The notes beneath the pieces were generated by a model. That model ran no database searches and was not told the origin of the DNA. It worked only from the letters and a program-made list of their open reading frames with translations. A stretch of DNA of 20,080 nt, taken from positions 1 through 20,080 of the IMG/VR virus record IMGVR_UViG_3300007345_000407; one strand, given 5' to 3'. Both the position numbers and the translations under genes were made by a program. Each line of letters begins with the position of its first letter. The first letter of the stretch is position 1. Below, one piece after another: positions 7,930 through 15,014 of the stretch. Source of the DNA: a virus.

Positions 7930-7959
7930 CAAAGATAGTAAATATTTAATTAGACTCAA
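7930..7959 (-). promoter_or_regulatory. Promoter before the anchor-module and lysis genes
   Basis: Minus strand: TTG at 7959-7957, a 19-base spacer, and TATCTTTG at 7937-7930. This is a complete -33/-7 Bacteroidetes promoter and the best match in the window. The -33 end overlaps the last codons of the 31-residue ORF upstream. Confidence 0.7.
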
Positions 7960-8041
7960 TCCACCCATTATCAATCATCCACTGCTCATCTTTTATATCG
8001 TAAGATGGAGGTACAAATAATGCATTAGATATGTAGTTCAT
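7946..8041 (-). CDS. 31-residue small ORF
   Basis: Short reading frame MNYISNALFVPPSYDIKDEQ..., ending in IESN and TAA. The start shares ATGA with the end of the 56-residue ORF upstream, the same coupling used by other genes here. No family is recognised. The acidic and aromatic end (W21, W27) gives little clue. The last codons overlap the -33 region of the next promoter. Confidence 0.45.
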   Translation of the reverse strand: MNYISNALFVPPSYDIKDEQWMIDNGWIESN

Positions 8042-8208
8042 TTTTTGCTTTTTAAAGTATACCCATCTTCTTCATTATAATTTCCTATATGTTGAAAAGT
8101 ATCATCACCCCAATTACCTGTATAATAACACACTGATGGAGGCATTCCCATCATTGTTTTATACTTCCATCCTTTTGGTAGCTGTAATAAAAATTGTTCT
8201 CTGTTCAT
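8038..8208 (-). CDS. 56-residue small phage protein
   Basis: Short frame beginning MNREQFLLQLPKGWKYKTMM and ending GYTLKSKK. It starts by TAATG overlap with the LamG protein stop and ends with an ATGA overlap into the next small ORF, so it fills the gap exactly as a coupled gene would. Composition (W14, Y16, CYYTGNWGDD) looks like a folded small protein, not random sequence. Function unknown; because it follows a fibre-like gene, a chaperone or assembly role is possible but unsupported. Confidence 0.6.
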   Translation of the reverse strand: MNREQFLLQLPKGWKYKTMMGMPPSVCYYTGNWGDDTFQHIGNYNEEDGYTLKSKK

Positions 8209-9821
8209 TAGTAAATTCCATAATAAGTGTTTATATCTGCGTGTAATTCTGTTAGGTCTGCTGTTTTATCACTTGGGAATATTGTTATCTCTTGGATTGT
8301 TCCATTAAGATAATTTCCTTCCGCCGATTGTCTTCCTAATATAAAGTCATTATTTAGATATGTACCTGTTCTAGCAGTTGAAGTTTGTATAGTGTTATTT
8401 AGGTATGTTTTTAAATTAGTTGGTTCTATTATAGACGTTAGTAATTTTTGATTTGAGTTGTTTTGTTGTAATAATGTTTTAGCTTCAAAATTACCAGTAC
8501 TTGCAACAATAAAAGACGCAAATTTATTCGCAGTTCTATCATTAAATATTGTTATTCTATTCGTAGGAGAAGCAGAAGTTGAATATATAGTTCCAACACT
8601 TACTGATGAGTTATTACCACTTACAGTTAGCGACGTGTAACTATTTCCACTGTTTAAATCCGTGTTTGCGCTCGCTAAAAGAAATGTATTTGTATTTAAA
8701 AAATCAATTACAGGCTTCCCATTTTTAGTTAATATAGTACCGCTAGAAATAAATTGAGGTTGTAATGTTGTTGTTGCCTGTATAGCTCGTTTGTCAATGT
8801 CAATAATGTTATTTGGAGTAATACCCACCCATTGAACTACGTAAGCATCGTTACTACCTATCCAATCTCCTAAAGTGGTAGCACTTGGTGTTGTTAGTGT
8901 GTCACCTATTTTACTATTTAAAGTAATCGTGTCACCAACCGCATCACCATCAAAAAATACCGTTTTAAACGCATTATCCCCGCTTCTTCTTAACTGCAAA
9001 ACAGCATTAGTCCATTTAGTAGCCATATCGGGTCTACGTAATGAATAAACTACACTAGCATTATCATAGATACCACTCGCTGGTGCTGGCAATACACTCG
9101 TACCAGCCTTTTCTAAATCGTACAATTCAGTTACTTCTGCCTGTGATAGTTCCCTACCTTTCCATATTTTCACTTCATCCATTTTACCATCTAATTCTAG
9201 TGTATTATCGTGAAATGCTGACCCTAATGTTAATGAACTAATTGTATTTGTCATTCCTGCATAAGTACCAACTTCTGCCTGTGTGCCTGTGCTTACTCCA
9301 TCTAAATACAATTTTAAACCCTCTTTCGCTTCTGTTCCGTCATAAGTAAAAACTAAATGATACCAAGTATTTATAACTAATCCAGCCTGTGTTATGTTTA
9401 ACCTATTATCTGGTGAATTTGTAGGGCTAAATAACTGCATACCAATAGTGCCTGTTGTTGATACAAATATATCCCACTCTCTATTACTTATACTTCCATC
9501 TCTTTTATTTAATAATACAATAAAAGCACCTAAAACATCAATATTAACCCAAAAACTAATGCTAAAAGGTAGGTCTGTAATACCATCTGTAAAACTAAAA
9601 TCATCGCTATCTGCCACCGTTAATAAATCAAAAACACCTATAAAGTCTGCTGCATTACCTACCTTTCCAGTTGCAAAGTTTACCGTCCCTGTTTTAGTAG
9701 CATCGTGATTATTAGCTGTGTAATCTAAAAAATCATTTTCAAACTGCCAACTAGCTACTAAGTTAGTAGTAAAGTCTGTGCCAGCAGCACCACCAAATCT
9801 ATATGGATTTAATATAAACAT
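8208..9821 (-). CDS. LamG/concanavalin A-like receptor-binding or tailspike protein
   Basis: About 537 residues from MFILNPYRFGG; an in-frame ATG 36 bases upstream (9857) would give 549 residues but overlaps the previous gene by 25 bases, and NPYRF-type starts are common in phage LamG proteins, so I prefer the shorter form. Residues ~15-235 are a LamG_3-like domain: LVASWQFENDFLDYTANNHDA, ISFWVNIDV, NTWYHLVFTYDG, LKLYLDGV, and DGKMDEVKIWKGRELSQAEVTELY. The second half has a related concanavalin A-like layout (SLRRPDMATKW, LRRSGDNAF, GTIQEITIFPSD...). Such domains usually bind glycans, which suggests host-surface recognition. It follows the anchor-module protein and is coupled to two tiny ORFs. 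Whether it carries enzymatic activity cannot be told. Confidence 0.82.
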   Translation of the reverse strand: MFILNPYRFGGAAGTDFTTNLVASWQFENDFLDYTANNHDATKTGTVNFATGKVGNAADFIGVFDLLTVADSDDFSFTDGITDLPFSISFWVNIDVLGAFIVLLNKRDGSISNREWDIFVSTTGTIGMQLFSPTNSPDNRLNITQAGLVINTWYHLVFTYDGTEAKEGLKLYLDGVSTGTQAEVGTYAGMTNTISSLTLGSAFHDNTLELDGKMDEVKIWKGRELSQAEVTELYDLEKAGTSVLPAPASGIYDNASVVYSLRRPDMATKWTNAVLQLRRSGDNAFKTVFFDGDAVGDTITLNSKIGDTLTTPSATTLGDWIGSNDAYVVQWVGITPNNIIDIDKRAIQATTTLQPQFISSGTILTKNGKPVIDFLNTNTFLLASANTDLNSGNSYTSLTVSGNNSSVSVGTIYSTSASPTNRITIFNDRTANKFASFIVASTGNFEAKTLLQQNNSNQKLLTSIIEPTNLKTYLNNTIQTSTARTGTYLNNDFILGRQSAEGNYLNGTIQEITIFPSDKTADLTELHADINTYYGIY

Positions 9822-9832
9822 ATTTCTTCTAT

Positions 9833-10705
9833 CTAAACTCTTGTTCCTATTAGCCAAACAACTAACCCCGTCTCATCTGCTCCACCTGTAACTGCATCAA
9901 AGTCAATTGTTATCTCTGCATCATCAGCTAAAGATGAATCAGATATTACTGCTGGTACGGCCGCTGTAGTTGAAGTCTTCTCTGTGTTATCTATGGTTAG
10001 TTTAGTACTTAGTACAGATGTTCCAGACTCATTTATATCTACCGTAGTTGTTCCTGATGTAGATCCTGCCCCTGTTAGGTTTGCTCTAACCTCAGTTAAA
10101 GTTAGTGCATAAGGCATCCTAAAGGTAACCTTAGCTGTTCCAGTAGTTAAAGCCGTAGTTTCATCACTACAAGCTACCCCTATAGCTACGGTTTCATTAA
10201 CTAAGGCTTCTAATTGGTCTGCTATTGCATTTCTATCTGATACCCAATCTGAACCACTCCATACATACCATCCTGCAGGGTAATAATTACCTAAACTAAT
10301 TGCAGATAACCAAGCTGTACCTTGTGATTCCCTTACGTAAGCTAAATCTCCTGCTGTATCTCCGTCGTCTAAGGCTGCGTAGTTAAGGACGTTTTGAGTT
10401 ATTGATAATCCTTGAGCTGTTACCGGCCCTACTATAAGAGTAGATATATCAGCTATTAAGGTATCAAAATCTGAGTAAGGTGTAGTTCCATCTGTCCAGT
10501 TTGTAACTAGTTTTGGTCTAACTAGAACCCTGTTAAATTCGGATTTAGATCTTATACCAACCCTTATTACACTCTCGTTTATTTCTTTAGCAGTATTTAT
10601 TTCTACGGAATCATAGTAAAGAGTATACACACCCTTTTCATAATCTAGGCCGTCTAGGTAGAAAAATCTATCTGCGTTATTTATACTCGCTTTTATTGTT
10701 GGCAT
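9833..10705 (-). CDS. Virion appendage protein: shared anchor module plus unique C-terminal domain
   Basis: 290 residues. Residues 1-92 (MPTIKASINNADRFFYLDG..., TNWTDGTTPYSDFDTLIAD) are the anchor module shared with the 94- and 258-residue proteins. Residues ~95-165 (LNYAALDDGD..., GTAWLSAISLGNYYPAGWYVWSGSDWV) look like a linker or needle-type segment. The end (about 180-290: TFRMPYALTLTEVRANLTGAG, VDINESGTSVLS, EITIDFDAV, GLVVWLIGTRV) is a beta-rich domain met in many phage tail proteins. It probably forms a host-facing spike attached through the common module. It is 11 bases after the 155-residue gene and directly before the LamG gene. Confidence 0.75.
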   Translation of the reverse strand: MPTIKASINNADRFFYLDGLDYEKGVYTLYYDSVEINTAKEINESVIRVGIRSKSEFNRVLVRPKLVTNWTDGTTPYSDFDTLIADISTLIVGPVTAQGLSITQNVLNYAALDDGDTAGDLAYVRESQGTAWLSAISLGNYYPAGWYVWSGSDWVSDRNAIADQLEALVNETVAIGVACSDETTALTTGTAKVTFRMPYALTLTEVRANLTGAGSTSGTTTVDINESGTSVLSTKLTIDNTEKTSTTAAVPAVISDSSLADDAEITIDFDAVTGGADETGLVVWLIGTRV

Positions 10706-10716
10706 ACAGTTTATTT

Positions 10717-11184
10717 TTAGTTGAGGTAGTCATCTATCCCACCTTTCACAAAGTCATATAAATTACCTAGCACTCCACTAGGTCGATTTAAAGCATCTAT
10801 ATTTATTTGTGCCTGATCCCACTCACCAATTAATAACGGTGCAATAGCAGGTCTTAGAATGTCTTTTATAGCGTTAAATTGTACTTCTGAAATAGTACCT
10901 TTATTATAGTGGTACATTACTAACACTCTAATTTCGTGAAAGAACGCTTTTCCGTCATTTTCAAACTGTGCTAATAGTTGTGCGACTGTTTGCTTTTCTT
11001 GTGCTTCTAGTCTATCATCTATTTGCTGTTGGGTAATAGATTCTTCTACTTCATCGGTTGCGATATTATAAAAGGGTATCTGATACCATATTGTAGAACC
11101 TCTTTCGTTAGGGTTTAGAATGTAGTTTATACCCTCATTTCTTATTCCTATTATTCCGTTGTTTAAAATTGTATATACTACCAT
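10717..11184 (-). CDS. Hypothetical protein between two anchor-module genes
   Basis: 155 residues. The N-terminus is beta-like (MVVYTILNNGIIGIRNEG, STIWYQIPFYN) and residues ~50-155 look mainly helical (QQIDDRLEAQEKQTVAQLLAQFENDG, ISEVQFNAIKDILRPAIAPLLIGEWDQA). No membrane segment or signal peptide is seen. It is three bases from the preceding gene and 11 from the next, so it is co-translated with the two anchor-module proteins and may be a small virion component or assembly chaperone. Family not recognised. Confidence 0.6.
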   Translation of the reverse strand: MVVYTILNNGIIGIRNEGINYILNPNERGSTIWYQIPFYNIATDEVEESITQQQIDDRLEAQEKQTVAQLLAQFENDGKAFFHEIRVLVMYHYNKGTISEVQFNAIKDILRPAIAPLLIGEWDQAQINIDALNRPSGVLGNLYDFVKGGIDDYLN

Positions 11185-11187
11185 ATC

Positions 11188-11964
11188 TTAATCTATTGAG
11201 CATTTTAGCCTCATACTAGAAGGCGTTACATTATTAATGCTTGATGCAATAAAAAATACATAAATTAAATCTTTATCTGTAATACTTGTTATTGTAAAGT
11301 CTGTATCAACTAAATCAAAATATCCATCTGTACCAATCGTTACTGAATTATTTTCGTATAAAATATTTATAGAATCTATTACTGTATGATTACTTGAAAG
11401 CCTGACCTTTGCTATTGATATGCCAGTGATCTTATCTACATTCACTCCAAATTGAAACCTCATTGAATTTATTGTCTGATTACCAACCGCAACGCCTATT
11501 GGTTTTGCAGTTATTAATTTAATAGAGGAAACAGTAGCCATAGATGCGGTGTTAGCTACACTCATCCACGTATTGTATTCACTCATCGCAAGAGTGGAGG
11601 AACTACCATACCACCAAACATCTGCAGTCGCAACATCTACAAGAAAATCTTGCTCATAAACCTGATACTCCGTACCACCACTAGCTGCTGCTATAAGGGT
11701 AGAGACATCTGCTATAAGTGTATCAAAATCAGAGTAAGCTGTAGTTCCATCTGTCCAGTCAGTAATTAATTTAGGAAGGACTAAATTTCTATCTATCTCT
11801 ACTTTAGACTTTAATCCTACTCGTATTTTTGTTTCATCTATTACTCCAGATGTATTCTTCTCTACGCTATCATAGTATAAGGAGTACATCCCTTTTTCAT
11901 AATCTAATCCATCTAGGTTAAAGTAACTAGTTGAATTATTTGTGCTTGCTTTTATTGCTGGCAT
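11188..11964 (-). CDS. Virion appendage protein: shared anchor module plus different C-terminal domain
   Basis: 258 residues. Residues 1-93 (MPAIKASTNNSTSYFNLDG..., TDWTDGTTAYSDFDTLIAD) are nearly identical to the 94-residue protein and close to the 290-residue one. The C-terminal part from ~97 (GGTEYQVYEQDFLVDVATADVWW...) is unrelated to the other two and beta-rich, with Trp residues and a final MRLKCSID. Same anchor with different ends is the pattern of modular receptor-binding proteins. The leader (AAATAAAACAACAACGATAAACT) is A-rich; the gene follows the basic 97-residue gene by 17 bases and probably shares its promoter at 12298-12305. Confidence 0.75.
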   Translation of the reverse strand: MPAIKASTNNSTSYFNLDGLDYEKGMYSLYYDSVEKNTSGVIDETKIRVGLKSKVEIDRNLVLPKLITDWTDGTTAYSDFDTLIADVSTLIAAASGGTEYQVYEQDFLVDVATADVWWYGSSSTLAMSEYNTWMSVANTASMATVSSIKLITAKPIGVAVGNQTINSMRFQFGVNVDKITGISIAKVRLSSNHTVIDSINILYENNSVTIGTDGYFDLVDTDFTITSITDKDLIYVFFIASSINNVTPSSMRLKCSID

Positions 11965-11981
11965 AGTTTATCGTTGTTGTT

Positions 11982-12275
11982 TTATTTCTCACCCCTTGCG
12001 TTTTTATCACCCGCTGTACCACCTTTTCGTCCTCGGTTAGCTTTAGAAGATGTAAATCTTTTTGTTGCGTGATCGTAGTCCTTCCCAGTAATATTCTTAC
12101 CAGAGGCTTTAGCTTTAGTTCTAGCCCTACCACTCTCTCTTCGTTTTTTCTTTTGTTCAGATCTACTGTTTATCTTTTTATCTGTAGCTGCTTTTCGCTT
12201 ACGGGCTCCCGGATTATCTCGGTAGAACTTAGCAGACTTACTTAAACTAGACCTTTTCTTTTTCTTTGGAGCCAT
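11982..12275 (-). CDS. Very basic Lys/Arg-rich phage protein
   Basis: 97 residues with Lys and Arg making up a large share. The order SKSAKFYRDNPGARKRKAATDKK, EQKKKRRESGRART, GKDYDHATKRFTSSKANRGRKGG fits a widespread but uncharacterised phage protein type with SxxxxYxxNPxARxKK, R-rich helix, D-x-x-H and NRGR pieces. It most likely binds nucleic acid or is packaged near DNA; this is inferred from charge. A frame on the same strand (11936-12133) is an overlap artefact. It has its own promoter directly upstream (TATATTTG at 12305-12298) and opens the appendage operon, which suggests high expression. Confidence 0.7.
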   Translation of the reverse strand: MAPKKKKRSSLSKSAKFYRDNPGARKRKAATDKKINSRSEQKKKRRESGRARTKAKASGKNITGKDYDHATKRFTSSKANRGRKGGTAGDKNARGEK

Positions 12276-12297
12276 ACTTGATTATTATAATTCCTTG

Positions 12298-12305
12298 CAA
12301 ATATA
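12298..12305 (-). promoter_or_regulatory. Promoter -7 box (TTTTTCGTATATTTG type)
   Basis: Minus strand TATATTTG preceded by a T-rich run ending CG, the same extended box as at 18789 and 18278. It lies 22 bases upstream of the basic protein ATG. No -33 TTG is visible at 19-21 bases, where the terminator of the previous gene sits instead. Confidence 0.65.
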
Positions 12306-12306
12306 C

Positions 12307-12341
12307 GAAAAAAATAAAGGGGGACTTTTAAGGGTTCCCCT
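12307..12341 (-). terminator. Intrinsic terminator overlapping the end of the winged-helix gene
   Basis: Minus strand GGGGA (12340-12336), an 11-base loop, TCCCC, then C and a T-rich tract with one A. The TAA stop of the 186-residue gene (12330-12328) lies inside the hairpin loop, and the T-tract doubles as the upstream part of the next promoter. Confidence 0.65.
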
Positions 12342-12888
12342 GAGATTTATTAACCTTATCATTAAAGGTCTTAAATAAATCCATTAGTTTTTTATCTTTT
12401 CTGTCTTTACTCCTAGCTACAGCATTCTTCACTGACACAGGTATTTTCTCTTCTAACATGTACATACTGTGCATCCTAGAGACAAGTAGATTCCCTTTGT
12501 GTGAAAGGGTGTAATACACTTTTCTTTTAGACTCGCTCCATTTTAAGAGCCACCCTGCTTTTAACAGACTAGAGAACATTGTACCGGATGTTTTACCAGC
12601 TTCCTTTTGGGCGTCTAGAAACTGTTGTCTGGAAAAGAATGCAAGAGGACAAATGTACAAGAGCATATCTAGCTGAGTTTCAGTTAGTTTGTGATTTCTA
12701 AGTGCCCACTTTCTAATTAAGAACCCATATTGCAGGAAGGTGTATTCTATCTTAGATACCCTTACGTACTCTTTGTGTTTCTTTTGTTTTTTCAACGGTA
12801 ATCTTTTTAGGATTATGTTCTTCTCTATCCTCTCGTACAGGAAGTCTTCGGACTCTCTTCTTTTTTTTATCTTCTCGTGTTCTTCCAT
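12328..12888 (-). CDS. Winged-helix (MarR-like) putative transcription regulator
   Basis: 186 residues. The N-terminal ~45 are strongly charged (KKRRESED, LPLKKQKKHKEY). Residues ~65-150 follow a winged helix-turn-helix: LTETQLDMLLYICPL (helix 1), SRQQFLDAQKEAG (helix 2), TSGTMFSSLLKAGWL (recognition helix candidate), then the wing KWSESKRKVYYTLSHKG and a helix NLLVSRMHSMYML. The C-terminus is basic again. This resembles MarR-type fold proteins with a 'SLLKAGWL...R.VYYTLSHKG' wing. It stands between a major structural gene and the appendage operon with its own promoter and terminator, so it may control late transcription. The ATG is only eight bases after the -7 box, so the mRNA is nearly leaderless. 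Confidence 0.7.
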   Translation of the reverse strand: MEEHEKIKKRRESEDFLYERIEKNIILKRLPLKKQKKHKEYVRVSKIEYTFLQYGFLIRKWALRNHKLTETQLDMLLYICPLAFFSRQQFLDAQKEAGKTSGTMFSSLLKAGWLLKWSESKRKVYYTLSHKGNLLVSRMHSMYMLEEKIPVSVKNAVARSKDRKDKKLMDLFKTFNDKVNKSQGNP

Positions 12889-12896
12889 GTCTGGTA

Positions 12897-12927
12897 CAAA
12901 GATACGTAAAATAATTGGAACTCACAA
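12897..12927 (-). promoter_or_regulatory. Promoter giving a near-leaderless mRNA
   Basis: Minus strand TTG at 12927-12925, a 20-base spacer, TATCTTTG at 12904-12897. The ATG of the winged-helix gene starts at 12888, eight bases after the box, so the expected 5' leader is only a few bases. The -33 TTG is also the end of the hairpin at 12925-12956. Confidence 0.65.
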
Positions 12928-12956
12928 GCCCCGGTAGAATTAACTATCGAGGCTTG
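12925..12956 (-). terminator. Strong hairpin after the structural gene, terminator candidate without T-tract
   Basis: Arms CAAGCCTCG (12956-12948) and CGGGGCTTG (12933-12925) pair over nine positions with one G-U, enclosing a 14-base loop. There is no T-run after it on either strand, so it may be a processing or stability element, or an operator for the overlapping promoter, as much as a terminator. Confidence 0.45.
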
Positions 12957-12990
12957 AAAATCACAATCCATCAAAATTAGTGGTTAAGAC

Positions 12991-13872
12991 CTATGACGTA
13001 ATAGTTGGTGTTACTGTATAATCATTACCTAATTTAGTAATTGTCCAATCAAAGCTCTCAAAAGGTGTTGAACCTCTTAAAGATACTCCAGTATATGTTG
13101 CATCTCCTGTAGATCCTGTACCTGATTCAGCTACTCTATCTTCTAACTTCTCAATGAAGTTTAACATAGCTAGTCCACTTCTAACTGAAAATGGATAAGG
13201 GCTAGATGCTAAGATTAAATCTATAATCCTACGTGTTGCAATAGCTGGTCTCCCAATAGTAGTAATTACGTTATTTACCTCACTGTCAAATGTAAGTTGA
13301 TAGTCTACTGCGTCTACTCCTCCAGTAAATACTGCTCCGGATACAGCTAATGTAGCTCCATCAGATGATACTAAAGTAGTTGCATTACCTAATGTTCCTA
13401 CTACAGATTGAGTTATTGTAACTACTCCTAATGCACTAACCGCTGTTACATCATTTAATGTGCCTGTTCTAGTGTCTGCTGTAATAGATGCTGCTAAGTC
13501 TAAAGCTGCTGCAGTGTCACTTGTGTCAATAGAGAACTCTGTATTATCTGATTTTGCTCCTGCTACACCTGTGTAAAGTAATCCATTTACTGTCACTGTG
13601 TCATCAGCAATAGCCGTAGCACAGGTTACTGTACCTGATGCTGCTACTGCAGTTGTTTCACCTGTTACTATATCCCAAGTAGCTGATGTGTAAGGGTCAT
13701 CTGTTCTACATACTTCCCCAGAATATGTCCCGTCTGCTATTTCTTCTTCTTGCATACGAGCTATTTTGTTAAATCCTGCTCGAATTGCATTAATTGATTG
13801 GTCTCCTGCACTACCTACAAATTCAATGTAGACTTGTGGTAAGTACGAGAGAGCTGATACTCCTTTTCCCAT
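12991..13872 (-). CDS. Virion structural protein with inserted beta-rich (decoration-type) domain
   Basis: 293 residues. Residues ~1-75 (MGKGVSALSYLPQVYIEFVG..., INAIRAGFNKIARMQ, SGEVCRTDDPYTSATWDIV) and ~190-293 (YQLTFDSEVNNVITTIGRPAI, FSVRSGLAMLNFIEKLEDRV, TPFESFDWTITKLGNDYTVTP) seem to form one body. Between them is a ~110-residue Ala/Thr/Val/Asp-rich domain (SGTVTCATAIADDTVTVNG ... FSIDTSDTAAALDLAASI ... GTLGNATTLVSS ... FTGG) that occurs in many phage capsid and tail tube proteins as an add-on. Single-gene transcription from its own promoter, with a hairpin after it, suggests an abundant structural protein. Which one (tail tube, capsid or other) I cannot decide. Confidence 0.7.
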   Translation of the reverse strand: MGKGVSALSYLPQVYIEFVGSAGDQSINAIRAGFNKIARMQEEEIADGTYSGEVCRTDDPYTSATWDIVTGETTAVAASGTVTCATAIADDTVTVNGLLYTGVAGAKSDNTEFSIDTSDTAAALDLAASITADTRTGTLNDVTAVSALGVVTITQSVVGTLGNATTLVSSDGATLAVSGAVFTGGVDAVDYQLTFDSEVNNVITTIGRPAIATRRIIDLILASSPYPFSVRSGLAMLNFIEKLEDRVAESGTGSTGDATYTGVSLRGSTPFESFDWTITKLGNDYTVTPTITS

Positions 13873-13905
13873 GTTGTTGTTTGTTATTAAAAATTAATAC
13901 TCCTG

Positions 13906-13913
13906 CAAAGATA
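13906..13913 (-). promoter_or_regulatory. Promoter -7 box before the structural protein
   Basis: Minus strand TATCTTTG, full match to TAnnTTTG, with a 33-base A/T-rich leader to the ATG. No convincing -33 TTG is seen. Confidence 0.55.
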
Positions 13914-13934
13914 ACACTTATTTTTTTAAGGTGT

Positions 13935-14159
13935 TTAGACCCCTAGAAAAAACCTCTCTAAAGATGTTAAATGAGATAGATATCTTCTGAAATCCTCTAC
14001 AGAATACATCCTCTTTAAACTCTCTTTAAAATCTGACTCAAACTTCTTTTGGTTTTTTGTCATTAGACTGTCTAACTCTGTGTCCCACTCTCCACCTCTT
14101 TTTATTATTTTATGTAATGTGTTGTGTTCGTGGACTTTACCTGTTTTTTGTACACTCAT
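13935..14159 (-). CDS. Small hypothetical protein, last gene of the metabolism operon
   Basis: About 74 residues from MSVQKTGKVHEHNTL; a longer form from 14198 adds MEIITINKNIKKN, but those codons are an A/T-only stretch that looks like an untranslated leader and overlaps the DUF1353 gene. The protein is charged and helical (DTELDSLMTKNQKKFESDFKE, then SVEDFRRYLSHLTSLERFFLGV). No family is recognised. A short imperfect hairpin surrounds its stop codon, but no T-tract follows, so where this operon ends is not clear. Confidence 0.55.
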   Translation of the reverse strand: MSVQKTGKVHEHNTLHKIIKRGGEWDTELDSLMTKNQKKFESDFKESLKRMYSVEDFRRYLSHLTSLERFFLGV

Positions 14160-14188
14160 GTTTTTTTTTATATTTTTGTTTATTGTTA

Positions 14189-14656
14189 TTATTTCCATAC
14201 AAACCTTCCGAAGAGTCTGACTCCGTAGTATCTTACGTGGATATCAATGTTTCGTAAGCTCCATCTACTTGTCTGCTTCATAGCCTTGGCCCACTTTAGC
14301 ATCTCTTTATCTGCAAACTTTCTGGTTGTCTTTTTTTCAACGTACAGCATATCGTGTATACAATAAGCTATATCATCTGTACCATCTGGGCTAAGTAGAT
14401 TCTGTAAGAACTTAGGTACACTTGCCCTATCCCAAAGCCACCCATGTTCAAATCTCATGTGGGCTCCATCACTGAGTTTTACAGTAAAAGAGTTCTCTAA
14501 TTTGTGAGTTCTCCATTTATCAGTTGCGTCAATGACTCTGCTGTATTTAACGGGGTTGTCTATAATACTTTGTTCCCTTACATTTTTAAGGGTGAAAGTG
14601 CAGTTTTGTAACTTATGTTCCCAAAGAGCATCATCGAAATCTTGTGTTATTGTCAT
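14189..14656 (-). CDS. DUF1353 family protein
   Basis: 155 residues. The conserved DUF1353 blocks are in order: DRASVPKFL (76-84; the family has DxAS(V/I)P), CIHDMLY (99-105), a conserved A-D pair (115-116) in FADKEML, and RYYGVRLFGRFVW (142-154). DUF1353 is common in tailed phages and has no proven function that I know; the conserved Asp and His residues could bind metal. It sits three bases after the DUF7768-like gene in the nucleotide metabolism operon. Confidence 0.8.
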   Translation of the reverse strand: MTITQDFDDALWEHKLQNCTFTLKNVREQSIIDNPVKYSRVIDATDKWRTHKLENSFTVKLSDGAHMRFEHGWLWDRASVPKFLQNLLSPDGTDDIAYCIHDMLYVEKKTTRKFADKEMLKWAKAMKQTSRWSLRNIDIHVRYYGVRLFGRFVWK

Positions 14657-14659
14657 ATC

Positions 14660-14995
14660 TTATCTTATAAATAGCTTCCTGTAAACCCTTGTTATTCCAT
14701 TCTTCTCTCCAATTGCCTCAGCTTCCTTCATACCTTTACTCATACCGTAGTCTGTGTAAAACACTTGAAGGTCTGCTGATGGTAACCATTCTAGTCCCAT
14801 AGCTACTCCTATCTCTCTTTCAGATTTCTTTTCATCGTTTAGTATACCTTCTTGGGTATACAATAGGTGTGAGGCCAGTGGTGACTCTCCACGTAGTATA
14901 CTGTCCTTTACACATAGTCTGGCATACTTTACGTTCTTTTTAATGTTACCGGAATATGGGCTTTCTAAAATTACTTTAAGTGTGGTTTTTGTCAT
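14660..14995 (-). CDS. DUF7768-like / nucleoside 2-deoxyribosyltransferase-fold protein
   Basis: 111 residues. The sequence starts TLKVILESPYSGN and continues NVKYARLCVKDSILRGESPLASHLLYTQ, ILND, REIGVAMGLEWLPSADLQVFYTDYGMSKGM and VYRKL. These are the hallmarks of a phage family (DUF7768/DUF4406-like) related to nucleoside 2-deoxyribosyltransferases: a nucleotide-binding first strand with ESPY, the GE.P.ASHLLYTQ block, and YTD.G.S.GM near the end. A role in nucleotide salvage or base modification fits its place just downstream of the ribonucleotide reductase gene (19-base gap). Catalytic activity is not certain. Confidence 0.75.
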   Translation of the reverse strand: MTKTTLKVILESPYSGNIKKNVKYARLCVKDSILRGESPLASHLLYTQEGILNDEKKSEREIGVAMGLEWLPSADLQVFYTDYGMSKGMKEAEAIGEKNGITRVYRKLFIR

Positions 14996-15014
14996 TTGTT
15001 TGTTTTATAGTTTG

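Noticed and set aside
9822-9857. Upstream ATG giving a 549-residue LamG protein
   Set aside because: It lies within the end of the previous gene and adds a charged, non-family stretch; the MFILNPYRF start fits related phage proteins better. It is kept as an alternative.
11936-12133. 65-codon frame on the same strand within the basic protein gene
   Set aside because: It is an out-of-frame reading of the basic gene and overlaps the next anchor-module gene; the 97-residue frame has the promoter and the recognisable pattern.
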